From Lachnospiraceae bacterium (GTDB lineage: Bacteria; Bacillota; Clostridia; Lachnospirales; Lachnospiraceae): a stretch of 35,592 nucleotides of DNA. The DNA is taken from NCBI GenBank assembly GCA_016283275.1, contig JAEEMP010000025.1, positions 1 to 35,592 on the forward strand. The letters are read 5' to 3'. The position numbers were made by a program, and so were the translations under genes. The number at the start of each line of letters is the position of its first letter. The stretch's first letter is position 1. Positions 22,714-31,371 of this stretch are shown here, piece after piece. Below the pieces are notes generated by a model that searched no databases, was not told the origin of the DNA, and worked only from the letters and a program-made list of their open reading frames with translations.

Positions 22714-22744
22714 AATTATTCTCCCATTTAAGAAAAAAGTTAAT

Positions 22745-22781
22745 AGGTTACTAAAAGATTTCGAAAACTTTTAAGTAACCT
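22745..22781. promoter_or_regulatory. 37-bp palindromic operator at the transporter promoter
   Basis: AGGTTACT and AGTAACCT form perfect outer arms around AAAAG...CTTTT and a TTTCGAAA centre (22759-22766). The C-G centre is typical of LacI-family sites. It starts 2 nt after the -10 box, where a bound repressor would block transcription. The LacI-family gene upstream is the probable binder (inference). Confidence 0.75.
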
Positions 22782-22782
22782 A

Positions 22783-22811
22783 AGTGTAGGGCAATTTATA
22801 TAAATTTGCAA
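22783..22811 (-). promoter_or_regulatory. promoter of the sugar transporter-glycosidase operon
   Basis: On the - strand -35 TTGCAA (22806-22811), 17-nt spacer, -10 TACACT (22783-22788). Followed at once by the palindromic operator. The remaining intergenic stretch to 22958 is AT-rich; it holds a second TTTCGAAA (22911-22918), 152 bp from the first, perhaps an auxiliary operator. Confidence 0.6.
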
Positions 22812-22958
22812 GTATAAAATGCTCTGTTTTCGTCATTTTGTGTAAATTGTAAGGTTTTTGATCTCCGAAATGGTTTTCAAAATTATTTTTGCACAATTTT
22901 CCCTCGGATTTTTCGAAACTGTTTTCGTTTTTTGGGACGATTATCCTATTCCGGCACG

Positions 22959-22997
22959 AAAAAAAAGCCGTTACACCGGTCATACGGTGTAACGGCT
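22959..22997 (-). terminator. terminator of the lacI-type gene
   Basis: AGCCGTTACACC and GGTGTAACGGCT form a perfect 12-bp stem with an 8-nt loop, followed on the - strand by a run of seven or eight T. Because of it the transporter genes need their own promoter. Confidence 0.95.
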
Positions 22998-23031
22998 TTA
23001 TATTTTTAATTGTTTCCGCCAAACGGCGGGA

Positions 23032-24051
23032 TCATTTTTTGTCCATTGTGATATCGTATATAGTCTCTCCGACGGCCAGTTTTCCGGGAATAACGACCTG
23101 CTCCACGATAGTGGTCCTGGGCGTTTCGATAAGGCCCATAAGCTTATTTGCGGCCACAGCCCCTATCGATTCGGTATCCTGGATTATCGTGGCAAGCTTA
23201 GGTTCAAGATACTGAAGCGCCAGCATACCGTCAAATCCCGCAACCGATATGTCTTTGGGAACCCTTAAGCCTCTTTCCCTTATCGCGTTTAAGCCTCCCA
23301 TTGCTCCGAAATCGTCCGAAAAGATGATACATGTAGGGGGATTTTTAAGATCGAGCAATAAGTTCGTGGCTTTATATGTGGCATCTACATTACGGTAAGG
23401 CACTTCGATAACATACTCATCCGGTATCTCGAGCCCATGGTGCTCCGCAGTCCTGAAATATCCTGCGATCCTTCCGCTCGTAACCGTCGAAGGCGTACCG
23501 TGGATATATGCGATCTTTTGATGTCCGCGCGAAATGATGAGCTCCATCAGCGAAGTCATACCGCCTACGTTGTCCGATGTGATCGATATCCTGTTGTCAA
23601 AAACATGATCGATCGTGACAAGCGGTATATCGCTTTTTATAAGCTCCAGAACCTCGGCGTCGCTGAAATCGATCGATGCAAGTATCACTCCGTCAAATCC
23701 GTGACTTCTGCATTTTTCGAGGTATGTCATACGATCCGCCTGCTTGGTGCTGCTGTTTATAAATGTCATATCGTAACCGCGGTCCTCGACCGTACGCTTA
23801 AAACTGTCGAGCACTCCCGCGAAATAGTCATGCATAAGGCCGCTGTTTGATTCATCCACAAACAAAACGCCTATACTGTTGGTCCTGTTTGAATTCAGTG
23901 TCCTTGTGGAAAGACAGTACCCAAGTTCCTTAACTGCCTTAAAAACCCGTTCTTTGGTCTCATCGCTCACATCCGGTTTATTGTTGATCGCCTTGCTCAC
24001 GGTCGCGATCGACACGCCGCACTTAAGCGAGATATCTTTAAGTGACGCCAT
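23032..24051 (-). CDS. LacI-family transcriptional regulator of the sugar locus
   Basis: 339 aa. Residues 1-50 are the LacI HTH and hinge (SLKDISLKCGVSIATVSKAI, then NNKPDVSDETKERV); 60-339 form the periplasmic-binding-like sensor with DGVILASIDF, VTIDHVFDN, TSDNVGGM, GHQKIAYIHG and ISVAGFDG. It should bind a sugar released from the transported substrate and repress the operon. GAGGAATG precedes the ATG at 24051. Promoter and terminator are its own; a site resembling the transporter operator overlaps its leader, so autoregulation is likely. Confidence 0.95.
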   Translation of the reverse strand: MASLKDISLKCGVSIATVSKAINNKPDVSDETKERVFKAVKELGYCLSTRTLNSNRTNSIGVLFVDESNSGLMHDYFAGVLDSFKRTVEDRGYDMTFINSSTKQADRMTYLEKCRSHGFDGVILASIDFSDAEVLELIKSDIPLVTIDHVFDNRISITSDNVGGMTSLMELIISRGHQKIAYIHGTPSTVTSGRIAGYFRTAEHHGLEIPDEYVIEVPYRNVDATYKATNLLLDLKNPPTCIIFSDDFGAMGGLNAIRERGLRVPKDISVAGFDGMLALQYLEPKLATIIQDTESIGAVAANKLMGLIETPRTTIVEQVVIPGKLAVGETIYDITMDKK

Positions 24052-24070
24052 TTATACATTCCTCGCAAGT

Positions 24071-24090
24071 TTACGTAATTATTTTCGTAA
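24071..24090. promoter_or_regulatory. possible autoregulatory operator of the lacI-type gene
   Basis: TTACG and CGTAA arms flank 10 bp just downstream of the -10 box. On the - strand it reads TTACGAAAATAATT, sharing CGAAAAT with the transporter operator. Candidate site for the same repressor. Confidence 0.4.
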
Positions 24091-24093
24091 TAT

Positions 24094-24122
24094 ACTATAT
24101 CCCATAATCCTTGCTTTTGCAA
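24094..24122 (-). promoter_or_regulatory. promoter of the lacI-type gene
   Basis: On the - strand -35 TTGCAA (24117-24122), 17-nt spacer, -10 TATAGT (24094-24099). It lies between the lipase stop and the regulator start. Confidence 0.65.
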
Positions 24123-24145
24123 TGCTTTTTATCGGCATGGCGGCA

Positions 24146-25786
24146 TCAGTCATAAACGGCATCGGTGATCGTCTCTATAAGTTCTTCATAAAACGGCTTC
24201 ACATTGATCCTTTTGGTAAGACCGCCCTGCAACGACATGTGGTCACCGCGAAATGTGGGCATCACATACCAGACACCCGGAACAAGGTCCATACCCGGTA
24301 GATATTCTTTTGAAGGAGCATTAAACGGGGCTTTTGCGGAGATCTCGTTTACAAGGCCGTCGTTTGGCTGCCATGTCTCATCGATCGTATATCCTCCCAG
24401 TGTCTTTCCCGTATAAACACTCATCTGAATCGCGCCCTTCATAAAAATGTTTTCGGTGATCGAAGGATCCGGATACACGTTTCCTGCCTCATCAATGACC
24501 GATGTCGAGCACGGAACCGAGAAATAATATATATCCTCAAAAGTATCTATACTTTCATTTAACTTAAGGGCATTGTCTATATGCATATCGAAAGCGGCAT
24601 AGTCTTCTTCGATCCTTCCGTCCTTTTCGGCCTTTGTGCTGTTTGAGAGGGCATCACTGTTTTTCTCGTATTCTTCGGGGATCGGAATTTTAGTGAGATC
24701 GAAATCGGGATCATCGTGCATGTCATATGCCGTCGTACCGTTGGTTGGAGCCGCTAAGGTTACTATAGCGATAAGATTGTTACCGTTCCCACCTTTAAAG
24801 AACGGTGAAAGATCTTCCTGCGCGGTGGCATTTATTTCCGCCCGAACACCGTCTTTAAGGATATCGGAAAAAAGTCTTATGGTCGCACCGCCGAAAGAAT
24901 GACCGATGAGAACGATCTTAGATCCTTCAAAGTCTTTGATGAGTGGCTTCTTTGAATAGTCTTCGCCGAACCTTTCATGCCCGCATCTTTCGCTGTGTTC
25001 TTTGCCGTAATCGACCACGCTTCCCGTAAGCTGCGCATAAAGCTCGCAGGCTCTGTCCCAGGCACTTCCCGTAGGAGACACGCTGGCCGAATAACTCTCA
25101 TACCCTTTATTGTTCATGTATCTTATGATGCTTCCGCCCGAAAGTCCCCAATACGGGATGAATTCATCGCGAAGATTGTAACTTCCCCAACCCGCAAGCC
25201 CGTGCACATATACATATTTTATGTCGGTCTTATACGGCGTACGATAACTCACGATCCCCGAAAACAGGCCTATCATAAGCGAAAGCCCCACCATGTATGC
25301 AACCGTCTTTTTAATGCCGTATTTTTTTACCTTAAAAAACGGATAAGGCCCGTCAGCAATGCCTTTGGCATTAAGACAGACCATCGTGATACCGTATATT
25401 AGCGTGATGACAACAGGGACTATCGTCCACACAAACGATACCCTGTTTTCGGCAAACATATACGAGATCACCGATAAAACAGGGCAGAGCAGATGGTGAA
25501 AGAAACCGTTGCCCTTAAACATAAGATCCTTCAGCCCGCCGCCCAAAGGCACCAGTATAAAAGCCGTCACCGCAAATGTCATCAAAAGCATGGCGGTCGA
25601 TGTAAGCCTTAACACTTCAACAGGCTTTTTAAGCCCAAAGATCAGAAGCAGTATCGCCGATGCCGTGGCGATCAGGTTGGATATCTGTGTATAGTAATAC
25701 ACAAATTGGATCTTTCTTTCCTTAAGACTCCGTGACAGCCCTATAAATTCAAAAAGGACTATCAGAGCGTTGATAACTCTTGCCAT
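24146..25786 (-). CDS. lipase of the I.5/staphylococcal type fused to a membrane domain
   Basis: 546 aa. Residues 1-190 carry about six or seven membrane helices resembling Pr6Pr-type membrane domains. Residues about 195-546 match thermophilic Bacillus and staphylococcal lipases: VYVHGLAGWGSYN, the YWG block, VSPTGSAWDRACELYAQL, VDYGKEHSERCGHERFG (with zinc-binding His positions), nucleophile elbow GHSFGG, catalytic Asp in WQPNDGLVN and catalytic His in RGDHMSLQG. The triad is complete. The usual secretion signal is replaced by the membrane domain, so the enzyme is probably held on the outer face of the membrane. GGAGGAG precedes the ATG. It follows feoAB by 33 nt on the same strand; no functional link is evident. 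Confidence 0.85.
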   Translation of the reverse strand: MARVINALIVLFEFIGLSRSLKERKIQFVYYYTQISNLIATASAILLLIFGLKKPVEVLRLTSTAMLLMTFAVTAFILVPLGGGLKDLMFKGNGFFHHLLCPVLSVISYMFAENRVSFVWTIVPVVITLIYGITMVCLNAKGIADGPYPFFKVKKYGIKKTVAYMVGLSLMIGLFSGIVSYRTPYKTDIKYVYVHGLAGWGSYNLRDEFIPYWGLSGGSIIRYMNNKGYESYSASVSPTGSAWDRACELYAQLTGSVVDYGKEHSERCGHERFGEDYSKKPLIKDFEGSKIVLIGHSFGGATIRLFSDILKDGVRAEINATAQEDLSPFFKGGNGNNLIAIVTLAAPTNGTTAYDMHDDPDFDLTKIPIPEEYEKNSDALSNSTKAEKDGRIEEDYAAFDMHIDNALKLNESIDTFEDIYYFSVPCSTSVIDEAGNVYPDPSITENIFMKGAIQMSVYTGKTLGGYTIDETWQPNDGLVNEISAKAPFNAPSKEYLPGMDLVPGVWYVMPTFRGDHMSLQGGLTKRINVKPFYEELIETITDAVYD

Positions 25787-25819
25787 ATCTCCTCCGTATT
25801 AAATTACGATTCCCTCATA

Positions 25820-28234
25820 TTATGAAACTATCAGATATACCAAAAGCGATGCGATCCAGGCTACGACACATTGCCAGATGACTACGATGAGCGCCCATTT
25901 GCGTCCCATTTCACGCCTTATGGAAGCTATGGCAGCGACACAGGGCGAGTACAGGAGCGAAAAGACAAGAAGCGATGCCGCGGAAGCCGCCGAGATAACG
26001 GTCGTAATGCCGCCGCCGAACAAAACCTCAAGTGTCGAGACAACGCTCTCCTTCGCCATAAAACCCGAAATGAGCGCCGTACATATCCGCCAGTCGCCAA
26101 GCCCTATGGGCTTTAAGAAAGGCACAAATACACTTGCCACAAACGCAAGGATACTGTCTTTTGAATCGGAAACAAGGTTAAACGAGAAATCAAAACTCTG
26201 TAAAAGCCAGATGATTATCGTTGCGATCAGGATGATCGAAAACGCTCTTGATATAAAATCCTTGGCCTTCTCCCACAAAAGCATTAAAACATTCTTGGCT
26301 CCGGGAACCCTGTAATCGGGAAGTTCCATTACAAACGGGACAGCCTCTCCCTTAAAAAGCGTCCTTCTGTACAGGATCGCGACCAGAATACCCACGATTA
26401 TGCCCATTAGATAAAGCCCCGTCATGATAAGAGCCTTATATCGGGGAAAGAACGCATTTACAAAAAACGCGTATATCGGAAGCTTCGCAGTACAGCTCAT
26501 AAAAGGAGTCAAAAGTATGGTCATGCGGCGGTCGCGCTCACTGGGAAGCGTACGTGTGGACATTACCGCAGGAACGGTACAGCCGAAACCGATAAGGAGC
26601 GGCACGATGCTTCTTCCGGAAAGACCGATCTTTCTAAGCAGCTTATCCATTACAAAGGCAACTCTTGCTATATAACCGCTGTCCTCCATAAGTGATAAGA
26701 AAAAGAACAAAGTCACTATTATGGGCACAAAGCTAAGTACACTTCCAAGACCTGCAAATATACCGTCTATGATAAGGCTGTGAAGCGTATCGTTTACATT
26801 TGCGGCGGAAAGGAGATCATCCGTAAGCACAGTAAGCCTGTCTATTCCCGCCTCGAGCAAAGCCTGAAGGCCCGCACCGATAACATTGAACGTTAAGAAA
26901 AACATAAGTGCCATGATAAGAATAAACGTCGGTATCGCGGTATATTTACCCGTAAGTATCTTGTCTATCTTCTCGCTTCTTAAACGTCCCTTGCTTTCCT
27001 TGGGCTTTTTAACAGTAAGATCGCAGACTTTTTTGATGTATGTAAAGCGCATATCCGCGATGGCCGCGGTCCTGTCGAGTTTTCGTTCTTTCTCCATCTG
27101 TATGACGATGTGCTCTATGGTCTCAAGCTCGTTTTCTTCCAAAGAAAGCTGTTTTATGATGCGCTTATCGCCTTCTATGACCTTGGTGGTCGTAAATCTT
27201 ACTGGCAGGCCTTCCTTGACCGCATGATCTTCAATAAGATGTGCGATCGCATGAATACCTCTGTGTACCGCACCGCCGTGATCCTTTTCATCACAAAAAT
27301 CCTGTTTTAAAGGCTTTTCCTGATATCTCGCTATGTGTATCGCATGCTTTATAAGCTCTTCGATACCCTGGTTATGCGCAGCGGAGATCGGGATAACCGG
27401 AACACCGAGCATCTTCTCCATCCTGTTTATGAAGATCGTGCCACCGTTTTCTGTAAGTTCATCCATCATGTTAAGCGCCACCACGACAGGAACGTTCATC
27501 TCAAGAAGCTGCATCGTCAGGTAAAGATTTCGCTCTATGTTGGTGACATCCACTATATTTATGATACAGTCCGGCTTTTCCTGAAGCACAAAGTCTCGCG
27601 ATACAAGTTCTTCGTTACTGTAGGGAGACATCGAATATATACCCGGAAGATCGGTAACCACGGTCTCGGGATAACCCTTTATCGCCCCGTCCTTTCTGTC
27701 TACCGTTACGCCCGGAAAATTGCCCACATGCTGGTTCGATCCCGTAAGCTGATTAAAAAGAGTTGTTTTTCCGCTGTTTTGATTGCCCACCAGTGCAAAT
27801 TTGATGATCTGCCCCTCGGGCATGGGATTTATAAGACTCGGATAATGATATTTATGATATTTTTCTTCGCCGAGACCCGGATGGATGATGATCTTGGTCT
27901 CTTTTTTATCCTCTTTCTTTTTCTTTTCGTCCGCATCAATGCTTCCGTCAAGTTCGTTTATATCGTCGGATTCCGCTTTTACGGTCTCTTCTTCTCTGTC
28001 TTCTTCGGTCAGTTCCCTTACTTCTATCTTATCCGCTTCCACAAGCCTTAACGTAAGCTTATATCCGTGGATCGTTATCTCCATGGGATCGCCCATGGGT
28101 GCATATTTTACAAGAGTAACTTCCGTTCCCGGGATCACGCCCATGTCCAGAAGATGCTGCCTTAAGGCTCCCTCGCCGTTTACCGCGGTTATTATCGCAG
28201 ACTGTCCGATTTTAAGATCTCGTAAAGTATCCAT
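25820..28234 (-). CDS. feoB: ferrous iron transporter FeoA-FeoB fusion
   Basis: 804 aa. Residues 1-75 are a FeoA SH3-like domain (LRDLKIGQSAIITAVNG, GVIPGTEVTLVKYAPMGDP). Residues 76-115 are an acidic/lysine linker. From 145 on is FeoB: G1 GNQNSGKTT (150-158), the switch GNFPGVTVD, G3 DLPGIY, G4 NMMD, then a helical spacer and the membrane part with the Gate repeats (GFGCTVPAVMSTRTLPSERD; CTAKLPIYAFF) to the C-terminus. Fe(II) uptake across the cytoplasmic membrane, gated by the G domain. Fused FeoAB is common in Clostridia. AAGGACAG precedes the ATG by about 9 nt. The 5' region carries a TTAG/CTAA inverted repeat that may be a metal-regulator site. Confidence 0.95.
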   Translation of the reverse strand: MDTLRDLKIGQSAIITAVNGEGALRQHLLDMGVIPGTEVTLVKYAPMGDPMEITIHGYKLTLRLVEADKIEVRELTEEDREEETVKAESDDINELDGSIDADEKKKKEDKKETKIIIHPGLGEEKYHKYHYPSLINPMPEGQIIKFALVGNQNSGKTTLFNQLTGSNQHVGNFPGVTVDRKDGAIKGYPETVVTDLPGIYSMSPYSNEELVSRDFVLQEKPDCIINIVDVTNIERNLYLTMQLLEMNVPVVVALNMMDELTENGGTIFINRMEKMLGVPVIPISAAHNQGIEELIKHAIHIARYQEKPLKQDFCDEKDHGGAVHRGIHAIAHLIEDHAVKEGLPVRFTTTKVIEGDKRIIKQLSLEENELETIEHIVIQMEKERKLDRTAAIADMRFTYIKKVCDLTVKKPKESKGRLRSEKIDKILTGKYTAIPTFILIMALMFFLTFNVIGAGLQALLEAGIDRLTVLTDDLLSAANVNDTLHSLIIDGIFAGLGSVLSFVPIIVTLFFFLSLMEDSGYIARVAFVMDKLLRKIGLSGRSIVPLLIGFGCTVPAVMSTRTLPSERDRRMTILLTPFMSCTAKLPIYAFFVNAFFPRYKALIMTGLYLMGIIVGILVAILYRRTLFKGEAVPFVMELPDYRVPGAKNVLMLLWEKAKDFISRAFSIILIATIIIWLLQSFDFSFNLVSDSKDSILAFVASVFVPFLKPIGLGDWRICTALISGFMAKESVVSTLEVLFGGGITTVISAASAASLLVFSLLYSPCVAAIASIRREMGRKWALIVVIWQCVVAWIASLLVYLIVS

Positions 28235-28258
28235 TGTGTTTTTCTGTCCTTAGTTATG

Positions 28259-28272
28259 TTAGTCCCGGCTAA
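28259..28272. promoter_or_regulatory. possible metal-regulator site upstream of feoAB
   Basis: TTAGTC-CC-GGCTAA, an inverted repeat with one mismatch, between a TATTAT -10-like box (28283-28288) and the feoAB ribosome-binding site. TTAG...CTAA arms resemble DtxR/IdeR-family sites, but the centre differs. No Fur-like box is seen. Low confidence. Confidence 0.35.
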
Positions 28273-28311
28273 GCCATTAATAATAATAGCACATATCCTT
28301 ATAAATAGTAC

Positions 28312-28342
28312 AAAAAAAGAACCGGTTTCCCGATTCTTTTTT
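28312..28342 (-). terminator. terminator between the small membrane protein gene and feoAB
   Basis: On the - strand AGAATCGG-GAAA-CCGGTTCT (8 bp, one G-U) lies between A6 and T7 runs, so the A-T pairs extend the stem. Works in the direction of the 70-aa gene, and its symmetry may also let it act on the other strand. Confidence 0.9.
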
Positions 28343-28360
28343 GTTGGTTTCTTTTACATG

Positions 28361-28573
28361 TCATGCGGTTTTTACAAGGCTTGCGATGCCTATGATGATC
28401 AAAACCGGTAAGGCTATATAAGCCAGGCCGCCGAATATAAGGCCGAGCACGATCGCGGGGAGCAGCAAAAGATAAAGCACGAATCTCATTATTCCCCAGC
28501 CTACCTTTAATGCGAAAAATAAAAGTTTACCGAATACAGCTACAAAAAATATAAGTGAGATCATTGTGATCAT
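28361..28573 (-). CDS. small hydrophobic membrane protein
   Basis: 70 aa with two predicted membrane helices (about 5-25 and 30-65; runs such as VLYLLLLPAIVLGLIFGGLA). No known family. AAAGGAGAG lies about 9 nt before the ATG at 28571-28573; Met4 is a weaker alternative. Monocistronic: terminator downstream, promoter region with four GATTAA direct repeats upstream. Likely an envelope-stress type small protein, which is inference from the upstream sites. Confidence 0.7.
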   Translation of the reverse strand: MITMISLIFFVAVFGKLLFFALKVGWGIMRFVLYLLLLPAIVLGLIFGGLAYIALPVLIIIGIASLVKTA

Positions 28574-28611
28574 TGTCCATCTCTCCTTTCGTATCCCTTA
28601 CGTTGTAATAA

Positions 28612-28664
28612 GATTAACAACGCACGATTAAACCATCATTTAGGAAAGATTAAAATCAGATTAA
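28612..28664 (-). promoter_or_regulatory. GATTAA (TTAATC) direct repeats upstream of the small membrane protein
   Basis: GATTAA on the + strand starts at 28612, 28626, 28648 and 28659; the last three are spaced 22 and 11 bp, i.e. whole helical turns, each within (T)TTTAATC on the - strand. Such 11-bp-phased direct repeats are typical of OmpR/PhoB-family response-regulator sites. They lie 40-90 nt before the 70-aa gene. Confidence 0.5.
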
Positions 28665-28690
28665 AAAATGACCCCCGGTTATAAAATTTC

Positions 28691-30412
28691 TTAACAAGCC
28701 GCATCCACAAGCTCAGTATAATACTTTTCGATCGCGGGACGGGCGCTTATATAGAATTTTTCAAGATCCTTGTCAAAATGCTTGCCGAAACTTTCCATCA
28801 TTATCGAATCGGCCTTTACAAACGACATGCTTTCCTTGTATACACGCTTGCTCACAAGCGCATCATATACATCCGCGACAGCCATGATACGGGCTTCTAT
28901 CGGTATCTCGTCGCCTTTAAGTCCCTTAGGATACCCCGAACCGTCCATTCTTTCATGATGATAATGTGCAATGTTCTCGGCTATCTTTTTAAATTTCTCA
29001 TCCGTTGAATTTTCAAGGATGCCGTGCAATACCCTTGCGCCTTCCGAAGCATGGGCCTTCATCTTTTCAAACTCTTCCGCGGTAAACCGTCCGGGCTTTC
29101 TGAGTATCGCGTCATCGACGGCGATCTTTCCGATATCGTGGAGCGAGGAGGCTTTAACGACGTTTCTTCTGAAGGTTTCGTCTATGCCGTGAACGGTCGT
29201 AAACTCCGCATCCTTCATGATCTCCGCCATCAATATCTCCACCACATCACTTGTCCTTATGATGTGCCCGCCGGTCGAATTGTCCCTGCTTTCAACAAGC
29301 ATCGCCATGCCTCGTATAAGGCTTTTATTGGCCGTTTTTATATCTTTTGTCTTTTTCTCGACTTCTCTTTCAAGCTCGTCGTTGTAGCTGTTTATAAGCT
29401 TTATATGCTGCTGATTCTTTGTGTCGTCGGTAATTACGAACTGATAGCCCTTCTTGAAGTTTCCGTCGTAAAGATCATTTATGTCAACCAAATAGTCCTT
29501 ATCGTCTTTATGATAATAAAACTTATCATCTCCGCCGGCTTTGTATATTTCAAGCTTTTCGCTGAAAACGGAATAAATATCGCGGTAATAACTCATCGGT
29601 TTATCGACCGTCATGTCCGCCAAAGACTCAAATATCCCGATCGCGGTCTTGTTGGCACCGAGAAAGCGAAGCTTTGAATCGAAAGAAATAAATCCCGTAT
29701 CTCCGCTTTCTGTAAGCGAGTCCACCGCGGTTTCCGAAATATCATAGATACAGATACGGTGCGCGATCAGAAGATAGATGACCTGTGCAAGCACGTATGC
29801 AAGCGGTGTAAACTCTATGGCTTCGGTCAGCCTTCTGCCTCCGAAAAAAGCCGCAAACGCAATGGCTTCCGGAACAAAGAGCATAATGATAACGGTCCTT
29901 GATACATCCTTTTTCTTTTTATACGCATAGATAAATGCCGCAAGACTCATACCGAAATACGCTACGATCATGATATGGAAGACTAAATGCATCGGTCCGT
30001 ATTCTTTTACGACATCAAGACCGTCCGCGGTCGGGGTAACGATTATGCTTTTGTAAAACACCGGATATTTACCGATCGTGAGAACGGACAGAAATACGAC
30101 CGTGCTTATGAAAAAGCATATGGTCTTGTCCCAGTTTGACATCTCGACCTTACACATGTCGAAAACGTTGAGCATTATAAAGAGGATTAAAAAGCACCCT
30201 CCGAGATATATAAGATCCGTTGCTATCAAATAAGCTTCGGCGGTTTCGGCCTGGCATTTAAACACATAGCCTATATTTACGATCGGGATAAAGGCAAATA
30301 TAAGAGAAAAGTTGACGCTGAAATGCTTATGCCACATATGGACATAGATCCCGGTCAAGATCAATGAAATCCAAAACAGAAAAACATAATAGTACTCAGC
30401 AAACTGCATCAT
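28691..30412 (-). CDS. HD-GYP c-di-GMP phosphodiesterase with 7TM sensor domain
   Basis: 573 aa. Residues 1-225 hold seven membrane helices (histidine kinase N-terminal 7TM type sensor). About 240-335 is a PAS-like segment, about 340-365 a coiled coil (NDELEREVEKKTKDIKTANK), and about 370-573 an HD-GYP domain: STGGHIIRT, LHDIGKIAVDD, HYHHERMDGSGYPKG, ARIMAVADVYDAL. The metal ligands and the G-Y-P motif are intact, so hydrolysis of cyclic di-GMP is expected. AGGAG precedes the ATG. Upstream, a TTGACA (30473-30478) at the end of the U32 gene may be its -35 box, with an unclear -10. No diguanylate cyclase is adjacent. Confidence 0.92.
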   Translation of the reverse strand: MMQFAEYYYVFLFWISLILTGIYVHMWHKHFSVNFSLIFAFIPIVNIGYVFKCQAETAEAYLIATDLIYLGGCFLILFIMLNVFDMCKVEMSNWDKTICFFISTVVFLSVLTIGKYPVFYKSIIVTPTADGLDVVKEYGPMHLVFHIMIVAYFGMSLAAFIYAYKKKKDVSRTVIIMLFVPEAIAFAAFFGGRRLTEAIEFTPLAYVLAQVIYLLIAHRICIYDISETAVDSLTESGDTGFISFDSKLRFLGANKTAIGIFESLADMTVDKPMSYYRDIYSVFSEKLEIYKAGGDDKFYYHKDDKDYLVDINDLYDGNFKKGYQFVITDDTKNQQHIKLINSYNDELEREVEKKTKDIKTANKSLIRGMAMLVESRDNSTGGHIIRTSDVVEILMAEIMKDAEFTTVHGIDETFRRNVVKASSLHDIGKIAVDDAILRKPGRFTAEEFEKMKAHASEGARVLHGILENSTDEKFKKIAENIAHYHHERMDGSGYPKGLKGDEIPIEARIMAVADVYDALVSKRVYKESMSFVKADSIMMESFGKHFDKDLEKFYISARPAIEKYYTELVDAAC

Positions 30413-30474
30413 TTCCGCTCCTATCTTTTATTTTCCCATTTCAAAATTCCCCATATATACAGAATAGCACACTG

Positions 30475-31359
30475 TCAAAGGTTTAAGTATACCAATTCTT
30501 TAACTTTTGATATATTTTCCGGTTTTGCAAGATAGTAAAGAAGAAGTTTAAGCACCGTATCTTCGGGCAGGCTTCTTCCCTCGATCTTAAAATTTGAAAA
30601 CCCGTTTTTAAGATATGTGTCTGCAATATCGGAAGGACCGATAAAAGAAGGATTTTCCTCTGCCCTTGAAAGGTCGTATCCCTCGTTTCCGAAAGGCGCC
30701 TTACAGACATGTTCGGGCACGTCTTCAGAAAGCATGCGCCTGCTTACGTTTTCATAGCAGGCTTTTCGTTCCGTACAACCTATGTAACAGCATTCGTTTA
30801 CCAAGAATTCGACCTTGTCTTTTTCCCGATCGGTCAAAGAAAAAAGCTTATCAAACTGTTTGTTTAACCTAAAATCCGGGACGACATACGAAAACTCTTC
30901 CCGCCTTACTTCACTTAAAAGATCTTCAAAATCCGTAAGCACCTTGGTGGTCGACGACACAAGATACAAGCCCGGGTATTTTTCTTTAAGATAAGCCGTC
31001 AGTATCTCCGAATGCACGATAACCCCGTTTGTGCCGCTTTCCTCAAACAGCTTACAGAGTCTGTTGCATTTTCTGTCGCTTAAATGTTCTTTTGTAAGAA
31101 GCGAATTGCTGAATGTAAGCCTTGCGGATATGCCGTATCTTTTTAAAAGCCCCAAAACACGCTCGGGGCTTTCATATCCTTCTTCGAACCTTCCGCCCGC
31201 CCAGAGCGTATTGCCGGGAGCGCCGTACACGGAAGCTATAAAGGCCCAGGGATAAAACATATCCCGCTCCTTATAGAAAACGGAAAAGAACGCTTTATAC
31301 AATTCATAAAATTCAAACAGCCCCGGAAGATGAAAAAGGGCTTTATTTTTCTGACTCAT
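30475..31359 (-). CDS. U32 peptidase-family protein (possible RNA hydroxylase or protease relative)
   Basis: 294 aa. The U32 hallmark FKIEGR is at 257-262, and the conserved Cys set is Cys190/191, Cys195, Cys201 and Cys219 (ECCYIGC...AC...VC), the arrangement that holds a [4Fe-4S] cluster in TrhP, RlhA and UbiU. The N-terminal half (TIM-barrel type, with GISARLTFSNSLLT) is shorter than in full collagenase-like proteases. Members act in tRNA/rRNA hydroxylation or were named proteases. The ATG at 31359 lies 13 nt after the stop of the MBL-fold gene, so the two are probably co-transcribed. The exact substrate is unknown. Confidence 0.75.
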   Translation of the reverse strand: MSQKNKALFHLPGLFEFYELYKAFFSVFYKERDMFYPWAFIASVYGAPGNTLWAGGRFEEGYESPERVLGLLKRYGISARLTFSNSLLTKEHLSDRKCNRLCKLFEESGTNGVIVHSEILTAYLKEKYPGLYLVSSTTKVLTDFEDLLSEVRREEFSYVVPDFRLNKQFDKLFSLTDREKDKVEFLVNECCYIGCTERKACYENVSRRMLSEDVPEHVCKAPFGNEGYDLSRAEENPSFIGPSDIADTYLKNGFSNFKIEGRSLPEDTVLKLLLYYLAKPENISKVKELVYLNL

Positions 31360-31371
31360 ATCTTTAGTGGT

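Noticed and set aside
27335-28051. 238-aa + strand open frame
   Set aside because: Antisense to the FeoB G-domain and linker, Lys-codon-rich region read backwards; no start signal.
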